Notes under the pieces: model-generated
What the model was told of the DNA's origin: nothing
The model's database searches: none
The model's input: only the letters and a program-made list of their open reading frames with translations
Assembly (NCBI GenBank): GCA_029378245.1
Contig: JARKIF010000005.1
Location: 1,240,001 to 1,304,000 of the forward strand
Source of the DNA: Roridomyces roridus
Taxonomy: Eukaryota > Basidiomycota > Agaricomycetes > Agaricales > Mycenaceae
DNA: 64,000 bases
Direction: 5' to 3'
Part shown: in pieces, positions 32,030 through 42,764 of the stretch
Layout of the letters: the number at the start of each line of letters is the position of its first letter
Position numbering within the stretch: the first letter of the stretch is position 1
Position numbers and translations under genes: made by a program

Positions 32030-33243
32030 ATGTCTCAATATGTCGCGCCCTTCCTCTTCCTGTCCCTCCCTACGGATACACCACCCAACCCAGACTCCTT
32101 CCACGACTCTGCGTACTACAAAACTAGCCTCCAGGACTTTTGCCTCATCATAACCTTCATGCTCGTCATGGCTGTCCTACGGGACGCCTTTCGTCTCGGC
32201 GTATTTGAGCCCTTTGCTCGATGGAAACTCACGCGGGACCTATCGTCCGAGCGTTCTAAAACCAATGGGCACTCGAACGGACACGCCAATGGAAACGCCA
32301 CTAAAAAAGAATTGCACCACTTGCGCAGAAGTGTGCTTAGATTTGCGGAACAGGGCTGGCCAATGGTGTACTATCCGCTCCAATGGTGCTTTGGACTAGT
32401 GAGTCCCCTCCCACGTGTCTACGCAGCGCGATAAACTGTTTTAGTACATAAACTACTGCCTCCCTACACAAATGTTTGAACCCACGAGTCTGTGGATTGG
32501 GTACCCCCACACACCCATTCCGGCGCCGGTCAAAATCTACTACCTCGTCCAGACCGCGTTTTACACGCACCAGATGCTGATTCTCAACGCCGAAGCACCA
32601 AGAAAGGACCACTGGCAAATGATGGCTCATCATGTTATAACCGTCTTCCTCATGGGTGCCAGCTACTTCTTCAACTTTACGCGCGTGGGCTGTTTGATCA
32701 TGGTATTAATGGACTGGTGCGACATCTTCCTGCCGGTGGGTTCCAGTTTTATACGCGACATATACATACTAATCAAAGAAAGCCAGCTAGCCAAGATGAC
32801 GCGGTACATCAACCTTCCCCCAATCGTGTCCGATTCTGTATTCGCGATCTTCATTGTTTCTTGGTTTATAACGCGACACGTCCTGTTCATGATCGTCATC
32901 GTGTCCACTTACACTGATCTGCCGCGGCTGGTACCGCTGGAATGGGCCCCGCATCTCGGTCGCTTCCTCAGCAGAGAGTACTGGGTCATTTTTTGTGCAT
33001 GCTTGACCGCGTTACAAGTACGGCCAGCCATTGATGCATATTTCATTACTGAAATTGCGCTCTAGGTCATTCCAAATCGTGTGGTTCACATTGGCATGTC
33101 GGATTGCATGGCGAGCCATCAGCTCTGGGGGAGGGGCCGAAGACGAGCGGAGTGACGAAGAGGGGTGAGCATGATCCATTGCCTCTCTGTTCATCACTAA
33201 TTGTCCCAGCGAGGAAGAATTGGAGGTGAAAAAGAAACAGTAA
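32030..33243 (+). CDS. Ceramide synthase (LAG1/LAC1, TLC domain), copy 1
   Basis: Acylates sphingoid bases to ceramide in the ER. Exons 32030-32398, 32445-32735, 32787-about 33010, 33066-33164 and 33210-33243. The Lag1 motif is complete (HHVITVFLMGASYFFNFTRVG, then LMDWCDIFLP), with multiple hydrophobic helices. The C-terminus ends KKKQ, a dilysine ER-retrieval signal. A 51-nt intron (32736-32786) contains no stop and keeps frame if retained. The donor of the fourth intron is uncertain: GT at 33018 puts the next exon one base out of frame, whereas GT at about 33011 fits. Paralogous to the gene at 33439-34712, tail to tail, 195 nt apart. Confidence 0.93.
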
Positions 33244-33438
33244 ACTAGGGCGGGCGCTCGGTTTCTTTTTCTGGTATCCAAGTAACCGCTTTCGCCGTCT
33301 TGGAGGATCGTTCGGACCGACCAACACATTTCTTCGGAACGGTTCCGGTTTCCAAAAGGTGGAGCAGTGGTATTCTGGCCAAACGCCGCTAGTGTGGCCC
33401 CAACACGCAAAAATGTACCGTAATCTAGCCGTAACTTT

Positions 33439-34712
33439 CTACTGTTCCTTTTTCTCGTCAAAGTCCTCCCTAAAAATGCGTTAGCGGCTTGCATGGGAGA
33501 TGAGCACTTTCCACTTACCCTTCGTCATCACTCCGCACATCGTCGGCACCTGCTCCTGTAGTTATAGCTCGCCATGCCACGCGGCAGGCCATGGCAAACC
33601 AAAGTACTTGGAGGGCCTGTGGAAAAATCAGTTGCGCCACAAAGTGTATATCAGTTCTCGTACTTCCAGAGCCGTCAAGCACGCGCAGAAAATAATCCAA
33701 TACTCTCTGCTCAAGAACCGACCAAGATGGGGTGCCCATTCCAGAGTGACCAACCGGGGCAGGTCGATGTAGGTGGATACGATCACGATCATGAACAGGA
33801 CGTGTCGGGTAATGAACCACGAAACGATAAAGTGCGCGAATAAAGAGTCGGACACGATTTGAGGGAGGTTGAGATAGCGCGTCATCTTGGCTATCTGACC
33901 CGTCTTTCAGGAACTCTCGTCCGCAAGGCCATTCGAACAAACGCACCGGGAAGAAGATATCGCACCAGTCCATTAAAACCATGATCAAACAGCCCACGCG
34001 CGTAAAGTTGAAAAAGTAGCTCGCGCCCATCAAAAAGACAGTTATAACGTGGTGCGCCATCATTTGCCAGTGGTCCTTTCTCCGTGCCTCGGCATTAAGG
34101 ACCAACATCTGGTGCGTGTAGAACTGCCGTCTGGGCAAGGTAGTAGATTTGATGGGCGCGGCGATGGGTATATGAGGGTATCCGATCCACAGACTCGTCG
34201 GTTCAAACATACGAGTAGGGAGATGATAGTTTATGTACTAAAGGAAAATGAGGCACAGAAAAAGTTGAATGAATGCGACGCACCAGACCAAAGCACCATT
34301 GGACAGGGTAATAAATCGCTGGCCAGCCTTGTTCTGCGAATCTAAGCACACTTCTGCGCAAAAGGTGTAATTCTTTTTTAGTGGCGTTTCCGTTGGCGTG
34401 TCCGTTGGAGTGTCCATTGGCGTGTCCGTTGGAATGTCCATTGGCGTGTCCGTTGGTGTGTCCGTTGCCGTTCATGGGCTTGGAACGCTTCGCCTCGAGA
34501 TCTCTGGTGAGTTTCCAGCGTGCAAAGGGCTCGAATACACCGAGACGGAGGACGTCACGCAAGACGGCCATAACAATCATGAAGGAGATGAGAAGGCAGA
34601 CATCCTTGGGGCCTGTTTTATAATACGTCGAGTCGTGGAAGGAGTCTGTGTGCTGGGGGGTGTCCGTGGCATGCGAGAGCGTAAAAAAGGGGGTAAGGTA
34701 TTGAGAGTTCAT
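33439..34712 (-). CDS. Ceramide synthase (LAG1/LAC1, TLC domain), copy 2
   Basis: Inverted paralogue of the previous gene. It starts at ATG 34712 (MNSQYLTPFFTLSHATDTP) and ends at 33439 after GEDFDEKKEQ; the terminal KKEQ again fits a dilysine ER signal. The Lag1 motif is identical to copy 1 over HHVITVFLMGASYFFNFTRVG and LMDWCDIFFP. The two copies differ mainly in the N-terminal 40 residues and in an Asn-Gly-His repeat, expanded here to about six 4-residue units. The exon after the Lag1 motif begins IAKMTRYLNLPQIV; the exon after the last transmembrane block begins ALQVLWFAMACR. Probably the two have different fatty-acyl-CoA preferences, as LAG1/LAC1 homologues often do. Confidence 0.93.
34388..34474. 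repeat. 12-bp minisatellite encoding (T/A/S)-N-G-H units
   Basis: On the minus strand, about six tandem 12-bp units alternate Ala/Ser (24-bp higher-order period) within ceramide synthase copy 2, between the first and second transmembrane parts. Copy 1 has only two units in the same place. The repeat is in frame, so unit changes alter length without breaking the protein. Confidence 0.85.
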
Positions 34713-34888
34713 GAAGGAGGAAGGCAAGAAAATTTCATCCACCGAGCGCGAAGCTGTGACGGGCTCGGGCACCGCGGTAAAGGCAAAGGTTATGAGTCAC
34801 GTGGGTCACCCTTATCGGGACGATCCGAGTCTGCTACTTCGGCGCAGCCACCAATACGCTTATTCCTCACCACCACATCCCTGCACCC

Positions 34889-35743
34889 ATGATGGCCAGC
34901 TTCATGAGCTACTTTGGTCGTCGAGACACCAAGCAGTCTGCCCGAGATGCCATCGTTGGCCTGCGGCAGCAGCTGCAGATGATAGAGAAGAAGGAGGAGC
35001 ATTTACAGAAGAAGATTGAACAGGACCTCAAGATTGCAAAGGCCAATGCAGTCTCAAATAAAGCGCGTAAGTTCCGTCGAATACACTAGCGACTCCTCAC
35101 TCACTGTCGTGTGCAAAGTGGCCACCTCTGCGCTCAAGAAGAAGCGGGCCAATGAAACGCAGCTGGAGCAACTGCGGGGACAGCAGATGCAACTTGAGAT
35201 GCAGGTCAACACCCTTGAGAACGCAAACCTCAACGCCGAGACGATGTCTGCAATGAAGAAGGCAGCGGATGTCCTGCAGCAGATTCACTCTGGCATGTGC
35301 GTGTACACTTTGCCCCCACCATCGACCATTGTTGACGTAGGATCTTCACTTAGGTCGGTTGCCAAGGTGGATGAGACTATGGCGGCAATAACAGAGCAGC
35401 GCGAGGTGGCGAACGAGATCACAGAGTTGATTTCAAACCCCATAGGCACCGATATGGCGACAGACGTCAGTCTTGTCTCGTCCATCCCATCGTCCCTCAC
35501 TATAGTCTTTTCACAGGACGAACTCAAGGCTGAATTAGAAGCTCTAGAAGACGAAGTTCTCGCTGAACGGCTCGAAGGCGCCGACCATGTACCGATCCAC
35601 CGACCAGCCGTGTCAAGTGAGGCTTGGTTCCAATCGCATGTCGTGTGCTGTATTCTGATGTCATTCTAGGTCCACCCGCGGCAGTCACCGAGGACGATGA
35701 GGAGGCGGCGCTCAGGCAACTACAAGCAGAGATGGCCATGTAA
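34889..35743 (+). CDS. SNF7: ESCRT-III subunit Snf7/Vps32
   Basis: Five exons (34889-35066, 35119-35296, 35354-35465, 35517-35616, 35670-35743) give 213 aa. Features: MSYFGRRDTKQSARDAI, long charged helices (KKEEHLQKKIEQDLKIAK, ALKKKRANETQLEQLRGQ), VDETMAAITEQREVANEI, DDELKAELEALEDE, and a C-terminal MIM-like helix LRQLQAEMAM. Snf7 polymerises on endosomal membranes in multivesicular body formation. Two in-frame ATGs start the protein (34889 and 34892). The fold, net basic N-terminus and acidic C-terminus match the family. Confidence 0.95.
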
Positions 35744-35977
35744 CGATGCTGCCGCTCTTTTGGTTCCTTGTATTCCTCTGGCCCCACCCCTTTCCCGCAT
35801 CTCACTGTTCTAATATTCAATGTACAATTTCATAATTATGGGTTGGTTGGACTGGAAAGCAAGATACACACAGTACATGAGTTGATTATTATGCGAGCTC
35901 GAGAGCCTGTATTGCGATGCATTAAGTTACGACGGAGGAGACCAATACCCCGGAATACGAATAAATCTAAGGGTGGG

Positions 35978-37388
35978 CTATGGCATGCCCCCTGCAGAGC
36001 GGAGACCCAGCACCCGGCGAACGTCCGATGTAAATCTCAGGGAGTCAAGAACGGGGAGCAAGTCCAGCAAGGCCTCGTCTGAAGGGTCATGTGTCCAACC
36101 TTCTATCGGTATGCCATTTGCTAGGGCAAGGGTCAATGCAGCGAACAGCACAGAATCTCAAAGACCAACCTTCGTTGACCCTGTAACTCACAGGCGAATT
36201 GTCGATGAGACAGACTCGTGAAAGATCGGGGTCCACCACCGACAGATCTTTGGTATAAGAGCCATTGGGTAATTGAGTACAAGACTGCCAACGTTTGCGT
36301 CAGACAAGACACACGAAAACGAGAGAAAAGGTTACATCTCGGAACAGACGGTGAGCAAGAATACCCCGGCCAGCGTCCAGCCAATCAATAACTGGGTCTG
36401 CGTACTCTTGCATAGACGCAGTGAAGATGACCAGCGTGTACCAGCCAGAAACCTGAACGTCGACGCGTCAATGGGGAGATTCAACAAGCAGAAGGACCGT
36501 ACTGACAGTTCGGAGGAAAAAGTCAACAAATGGCCGCTTGTAGACATGGTATAGGGTCGTGTTGCCACCCAAGACAACCTCCACCATGTGCCCAGAGCCC
36601 ATGTTTCTGTTGAAAGACCCCAAACCGAAGAGGCCAGTACTAGCGTGGCCCGACGGGTATGGTCGTGATGTGGAGTGGATTAAAGTTTCGTCGAGATCTA
36701 GCACGAGCGTCTTTGGCAGATGAAATGGGGTTTTCCGTGCGGCAGTCAGTGTCGGAGTGGACGAGCGGGATGGAGAGGAAAGAACACTGCGCGACGGAGG
36801 ATCGTTGGACACAGACGCGTCAGCACGAACCGCCGACAAGTACAAGAGACGGGGTGAGGATGTAGACTGGTCATCCGACGTTTCGTCGTCGCTGCTGTCC
36901 TTCTCTACAGCAGCGGTGCCACTCTCCACCCCGACTTCTCTGTCTTTATCCAGCTTGCGTCCGAGTAAAGTCGTCCACGCGGCGCGCAGGGTACTCCATG
37001 CCAGCACAAGGACCCGAACAATAAATGTCCGGTGCAGAACGGACTCGAGACGAGCCACCACTGGTGGTGGTGTCTCTGGAGAGACGGATGAGGTAGATGC
37101 AGGAGACGTTGGTTGCGGCCGCTGCAATGATGCAAGCGCGATGGGTGACGAGAAGGATCGTTTGGGCCCCGATTTCGGGAGCGGGGTAGATGGCAGAAGG
37201 AAGGACTTTGTAGACCATGTCTGCACGCGAGGTAGGGAGGTTTCGGAGCCAGTAGCTCTGCGAGAACGGGAGAGTTTCTCGCCAGTCAATGCGATATACG
37301 TCTCGTGCTCGTTGGTGGGCGTCGATGGGGGCGTCTTGGCGGCGGCAAGCGCGTCGAAGTGACGAGAGAGATAGCTGAGACTGTTCAT
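35978..37388 (-). CDS. NEM1: NEM1-like protein phosphatase (HAD/FCP1-SCP family, ER/nuclear envelope)
   Basis: The first exon, 37388-36507, encodes 294 residues; further exons encode [40 protein letters not shown] and [20 protein letters not shown], with stop at 35978. The catalytic DxDxT motif is [13 protein letters not shown]; later elements [17 protein letters not shown] and [10 protein letters not shown] are NEM1/Dullard-type. A single hydrophobic stretch ([18 protein letters not shown]) in the N-terminal third is the membrane anchor, preceded by a Ser/Pro-rich cytosolic part. With Spo7 it dephosphorylates the lipin Pah1, controlling phospholipid versus triglyceride synthesis. Confidence 0.93.
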
Positions 37389-37552
37389 TCGTGGAACTGG
37401 CGAGGCACGAGCGTCAGCGGGAGATGAGAAGAGGTCGCGACTTTGCTCGCCGCAGATGCAAGAGTCGTACCACCGTGGAACGGGTCTACCAGCCTTCCAG
37501 ATGGGGCACGTGTGGCGACAAACGTGAAGTTTCGGTATAAATCAACTGCAAT

Positions 37553-39945
37553 CTACAGTATGTATCGGAAACCCTTGGTCTTCACCCCCTGCTCCTCTTC
37601 TTCCTTGTCCAGCCTTTTGTTCTCTGAAACCAAGACTAGTCGGAAGATGAAGCACATCACCATGGTCGTTCCCGAGCAAGCTGATGCAGAATTGGCTCAA
37701 TGCATCCCTTCAAAATGTGAAACGGCTCACCGATACATATAGCATAAGAATTGTGGTACGTTGGCCCCCAGTTGCTCGGCCAAACGTATCTGGGAGTCCG
37801 AAATCAGAAGAATTCGCACAAGCAAGGCTTACTCACGATCCTACAAAAAATGGATTCAAACGCGTCGAAAAACCAAATGAAACTACTCACCAGCAACATT
37901 TCCTAACTGACTCCACGCGTTGATAAGTGCAAGCGCCACTTCAATTCATCAGCAAAAGGAGAACGAAGAAGCCAACGATGCATACCTGCTCGCTTCGAAG
38001 GCGGTCTCGCAAATGTGTTGGACATCCATGCGTACAACACCACAAAGCCTAGAAGCCGTTAACAAGGCTATGTCAATTTCTTGGAATTCCATACCCGCAT
38101 ACTGCTGCGCTTGCAAGAAAAAGGATACATATCTTGCAGCGGTATTCATCGTGGAGATCGATATTATGAAACCGACCTGAGGAATATTTCAACTCGGACT
38201 ATGCACGGTAACGGTTCACCTACGATCCCAAGGCCAAAAGACAAGTTCATGTGGAAGCAGCGCTCGCCGACCTGGGAAGACTATTACTCCAAGAAACAGA
38301 TGCTCTTTTTAGAAACACACTTTATCGGAGTGCCTGGGTTCAACAGTGAATGAGGCGACACTCTGTTACGATGAAAACATACCGAGCCAGCAAGAATGCA
38401 GCCGCAGCAGATACCGCGAAAGGGGGAGCACACAGAAGGAGCGTAACTGTTGGACTGAACCCCAAAGTCGCTGTCAAGGTTGGGAAGAAAGCGTTGAACG
38501 ACAAGGCCACCACCTGCGAGGTGAGCGCAAACGCAAGCCACCACACCCGCCAATCCGTAACAGCGAGATAAAGACCGTGCAAAGGGCCGCCTTGTTCCGT
38601 TTCGTCTTGGTCTCCCACTCCAGCATCCTCTTCCATGCGCAAAAGTGCAAGTTCGCGCTCTCTGGTGACAACCATTTGGACGTGGTGGGGAAGTCTGGCA
38701 GGACAAAAATGGCAACGGTTGCGATGAAAATTGTCAAAGCTCCCTCTGTTGACTCGGGTTAGGACGCTGTTCGGATCTCAACTGGAAGATACCAATGTAG
38801 AAAAGCCATCTGGGTGAAATAAATCAACCATCCGACTCTCTCTGGTGAAAATTGACTTGCCTCCAAGCCGCATGCCCGAGTTTGCCATCCATGTTGGCCT
38901 ATGTAACTTGTTGGTTCAATCACTCTTCAAAGGAGAGTATGCGCACAAGAATTCCAGACGCCATCAACGATCCGAATGCATTACTGCATTTTCTGTTATT
39001 CAAACAAAATGGGCAAGACTTGGGTCAATACCTGATTATATTACCGCAATACAAAATGGCAGTGCGGAGCCCAATCTCGTCGCGTTTGTACCACTGGAGG
39101 AGTGTTGAGCAACTCGACTCGGTAAAATTACGGTATTACCTTGGAAAGCAGAAATAATGCCCCGCTATCCAAATGCAGTCAGAAAAGAGTAAGATCCGAA
39201 CGATAAACTCACGGGAAGAACGCTGCCTCTACGAATCCCAAGAAGAATCGGGTAAGGAGGGCTCCTACAAAGCTTTTTGCTGGATATTAAGCCTTTGTTG
39301 CACCGGGTGAGGACTGTTCGCACTTCTTGGTAACACCAGTCAAGCAAGAAATTGTCCCCCAGATGATCATGCATCCCGGAAGATAGATGCTCGGACGACC
39401 GATAGTGTTCAAAAACATATTGGACGGAATCTGCATTATGATATAGCCAACTGGGAGGCCATGTGAGTATGTTACGGAAATGAACAAGATTTCGTACCAT
39501 AGAGAATCTAGAAAGATGAGTAATTGTATGGATGCCCATGGGGACCACTGTACTCACCGACAAGAGGGTCGGGAACTGTTCGCCTGTGAGATGTAGGTCC
39601 CTCTCGAGGCCCCGCTTCCGAGCAGCCCTAGCAGAAAATGAGTGGAATATTCCCCTCGAGTCCTCGGGTCACTGACGCAGCGTTATTTCTATCAATCTAC
39701 CCTCGGTGTAAGAATGCAGTTGGAATGCAGGAGTTTGACTCACATAGTTGAGGATGTAAATGACAATGAGGATGGACATCCGCTTCGTGTACTTGAGCCA
39801 GGGCCAACTGAGGCAGATGGATATGACTGACCATGTCTATCTTGCGCACCAGTTTCTTCTCCAAAGCGCGTCGTTCTGGGGAATGCTGCTCATGCGCGAC
39901 ATTGACTTCTTCCTCGGAAGCGCGGGGTTTTTCGAGGTCGGACAT
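37553..39945 (-). CDS. Major facilitator transporter (allantoate/nicotinate permease-like), multi-exon
   Basis: Membrane transporter of the anion:cation symporter type (Dal5/Tna1-like); substrate unknown. Start ATG 39945 (MSDLEKPRASEEEVNVAHEQ), stop 37553. Family sequences appear in order: YTKRMSILIVIYILNY, DRNNAA, ILYVGYIIMQIPSNMF, NFVGALLTRFFLGFVEAAFF, GALFLLSK, NAFGSLMASGIL, WLFYI, IFVLPDFP, WWLAFALTSQVVALSFNAFF, MNTAARYVSFFLQAQQYAG, ARPPSKRAVALALINAWSQL, YVWPSNWGPTYHNSYAIC. At least a dozen short introns, one with a GC donor (38860), and a 4-nt exon (37837-37840). The frame slips by one base after WLSPE (about 38.66 kb), continuing as ERELALLRMEED in another frame. Confidence 0.85.
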
Positions 39946-40127
39946 GGTGGGCGTCAGTCGGACCTAATCCCTGCTCCACGCGACTTTTGAAGGCCGCAAT
40001 AGAAGCGACCTCATGACCATCCCATGCGCGCCAACCACGGAGACACGGAGCAAGGTTGATTGATGCGATCAATTTCTTGGCACGCGACGCGTTTGTTTAC
40101 ATCCATTGCTCTTCCATAAACACAATC

Positions 40128-40809
40128 ATGGAGGAACCAAGGCCTATGGAGGACCCAGAGCATCCTATCTCTGTCTTTGTCAATTCCCTCCCTATACTCT
40201 CCTCCAACGATCTAGACGTTCACGACTCATGTCCTATCTGCCTCTTGTCGTTTGATTCTGTCCTCGAAGACGACCAGGACGGCGTAACCAAGCTCCCCTG
40301 TGCACACATATTCTGCAGAAAAGAGTGCGTCTCATTCACTTTCCCGACGACTCAATCTCACCAAGTCTCAGTATTTTGGAGTGGATACGGAACTTGGTTT
40401 GTCCATCCGCATAAATTAGGAGGCCTACCCACCATCCTACTTAGCATGGAAATTGTCCAACGTGCAGGAATTCCTTCCTTGAAATTCATCCTCCCAATTC
40501 CGACGATGAGTCGGACGGTGGGGAATATATGCCCTCCGAAGACGACGGCACCGACGACGGCTTTATGACCTCGGACTTTGATATGGACCTCGACTCGGAC
40601 GACATTTGGGCCGACGAGATGCAGACTAGCGAAGGAGACAACAGCATGGACGATCAGGAAGGTGAAGGTCGGTCTATTCTCGAAATAACAACACACGAAT
40701 TTCACAATATTCTACAGAAGTTGCTGTTGAAGTCAGTGTCTCGATCACCGAGGACGAGGAGGACGACTCTGAGGAGTCGGACGGGATTGTCGCAGAGGAG
40801 CCCAAGTAA
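40128..40809 (+). CDS. RING-finger protein (candidate E3 ubiquitin ligase)
   Basis: Four exons (40128-40324, 40372-40396, 40445-40661, 40718-40809) give 176 aa. Spliced RING: SCPICLLSF, LPCAHIFCRKD, ILEWIRNLHGNCPTCR, a C3HC4 pattern split over three exons, one of them 25 nt. The C-terminal two thirds is Asp/Glu/Ser-rich and disordered (EDDGTDDGFMTSDFD, TEDEEDDSEESDG). RING proteins of this compact type usually act as E3 ligases with an E2 partner; the substrate cannot be predicted. It converges on the alanyl-tRNA editing gene with 57 nt between stops. Confidence 0.88.
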
Positions 40810-40866
40810 TGAATAGACCATCTACTATTTATTTATTCTTTACCATTCATCTGTACACACAACAAT

Positions 40867-42612
40867 CTACACAGCAGTTTCGAGAACTTGTTCAATGACT
40901 TTGCCAGCCTTCCACACGCCAACGAATTTACCACTCCACTTGAGCCCTTTCCCGCCCCCCTTGACACCGAGTTGTGTCTTGAGCCCATCACCAATGGCCT
41001 TGACATTCTTTTCATCCGACCCAATAATGAACAGGACGTTGGTATTGGTCCGTCGTCTGCGCACTCGGCGATGAAGACAGCACAACCAGGTAGGGAGCCC
41101 CCGACTGGGCTGCTACATCCGAGAATGCGGACGCAATCGCAGTCAAGAAGCTCACGACATTGCCGGAATCGTCCGTTCGATGAAGATGCTTCTTGAATGT
41201 GCCCTCGACACCCTGCATATCCCGAACAAGGTCGCTAGCAAGGTGCTTGGCGAGCTCGAGTTCGAGGTCTTCTGCCCGCCTTGTCGAATTCTTGCGATCG
41301 TCTATCACTTGTGATACACGCTCAGGGACTTGTGGAGTGCCGCAGGACAGGATAGCAGCGGTACTGATGAGATTATTGTGGGTAGACACTAGGTGGTTGA
41401 TAAGCCGCGGTCCAGCGAGGAAATACAGCCGTGCAACGGTTGTGGAGGAGCGAGACAGGGCGTCGGTGTGGGGTAATATGAACAGCTGGAGGTTATTTAG
41501 CGTTGGGAGGTGAGTCCCACAACAACTGGACAAAATTTACTAGAAAACAAGGAAAGCAAGGACATAATGTAGACTTACGGATTGCGGTCTACACCGTCGA
41601 TGACAACAACTCTATTCACGCCCCCCTGGACGACTGTTCAGATAAATCCAACTCACGAATATAGACGGACCGTGTAATCCTCTGGAAGTCCTCTCCCGAC
41701 CGCACGCCCGCTTTCCAGTTTTTCCACGGGCTTCCTGGCCTCGGGATCCAGTTCCTCGACTTCAACGTGGACTTTTCTGCCTGTCCACACTCAATACTCC
41801 GTCGAAAAGTGGGAGAGAGGTGATATGAACCTTCTAGAGCCAGTTGGTTAGCTTCCTGCTGTATCATCGAAATTTCGTCGACAGTCATTCCGCGGGGAAG
41901 TTCGACATAGCAGGGGGTTGGGTAACTTGTTAAAGACCAGGAGAGAGTGGGGAGCTAGGGATGCGTCGATCCGGATATCATCTGGCGAGAAAGTGTATCA
42001 TCTACCTGGATTTTATCCAGCAGTGCGGATAGCAGGTGCTGCGACGTGTGTAGAGACATGTGGTCATAGCGTCTGTCGAAAGCAGTTTGATCAAGCTCCA
42101 CGCGAACTTGGGCCCCTGGAGCAAGAGCCACCAAAGCAGCTTCCCCAGTAGTGGTTTCGGGCACACGGACGTAGTGTACCGCTAGACTTCCGTGTCGTTT
42201 CGCCTGCAAAACCTCCCAGCGTGTGTTATCAGCTAAGGTGTGGATGACGCCGATGTCAGTGGGCTGCCCTCCTATAATCCAGTCGGCTTGGTACGAGACA
42301 GAAAGCCAAGGACAAGTGCTAACCTCCCTCGGGGAAGATCACGGTGTCATTCAAGCACACCTCAAGGCAGACAGCATCCTGTGAGATCGTCGGCGCTATC
42401 ACAGCTTTTTTCGCGTTCTTGCCTTTGGGAGGCGGTGGAGGGGACGTATAGAGCGCGCTGCTGACCACCGTCGCGTCTAGTTGGCGGAGCAGAGGATCTC
42501 GTTGGCAGGCCAGCAGTCCGACGGGTGTGGAACGGTGTTTCTCGCCGGCGGGGGCAATCCATTCGCGTAGGACAGGCGAAATAATGCGGTGGTAGTTGGA
42601 GTCGACGGACAT
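40867..42612 (-). CDS. Alanyl-tRNA editing protein (AlaX/AARSD1-like)
   Basis: Starts at ATG 42612 and ends at 40867, with at least six exons. Near the N-terminus: LLACQRDPLLRQLDATVVS, then VCLNDTVIFPEGGGQP. The editing-site zinc motifs are intact: HTSQHLLSALL (HxxxH) and CCGTHLPTL (CxxxH). A C-terminal DHHA1-like part follows (GGGKGLKWSGKFVG, WKAGKVIEQVLETAV). These free-standing proteins hydrolyse Ser- or Gly-mischarged tRNA-Ala. Length and domain order match AARSD1-type proteins. Exact splice sites between 41.5 and 42.3 kb were not all resolved. Confidence 0.92.
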
Positions 42613-42764
42613 GACAACCAGGGCACTGAGACCGTTGAGGAAGAGAGGGCAACAGAGTTTCTGACTCGGAAGCGCTGACGGCCCGTGCCGGGCCTGCCAT
42701 TAGAAGCCGCCAAGTGATTCCAATCTTCGCTTCAACTTGAAGTTCAAGTTATACCTCCACACCC

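Noticed and set aside
34398..34892. Plus-strand ORF rich in Val-Ser-Gly repeats
   Set aside because: It reads across the NGH minisatellite and first exon of ceramide synthase copy 2 in antisense; the minus frame carries the conserved protein.
36757..37362. 201-aa plus-strand ORF opposite NEM1
   Set aside because: Antisense of the NEM1 first exon, with no conserved motif.
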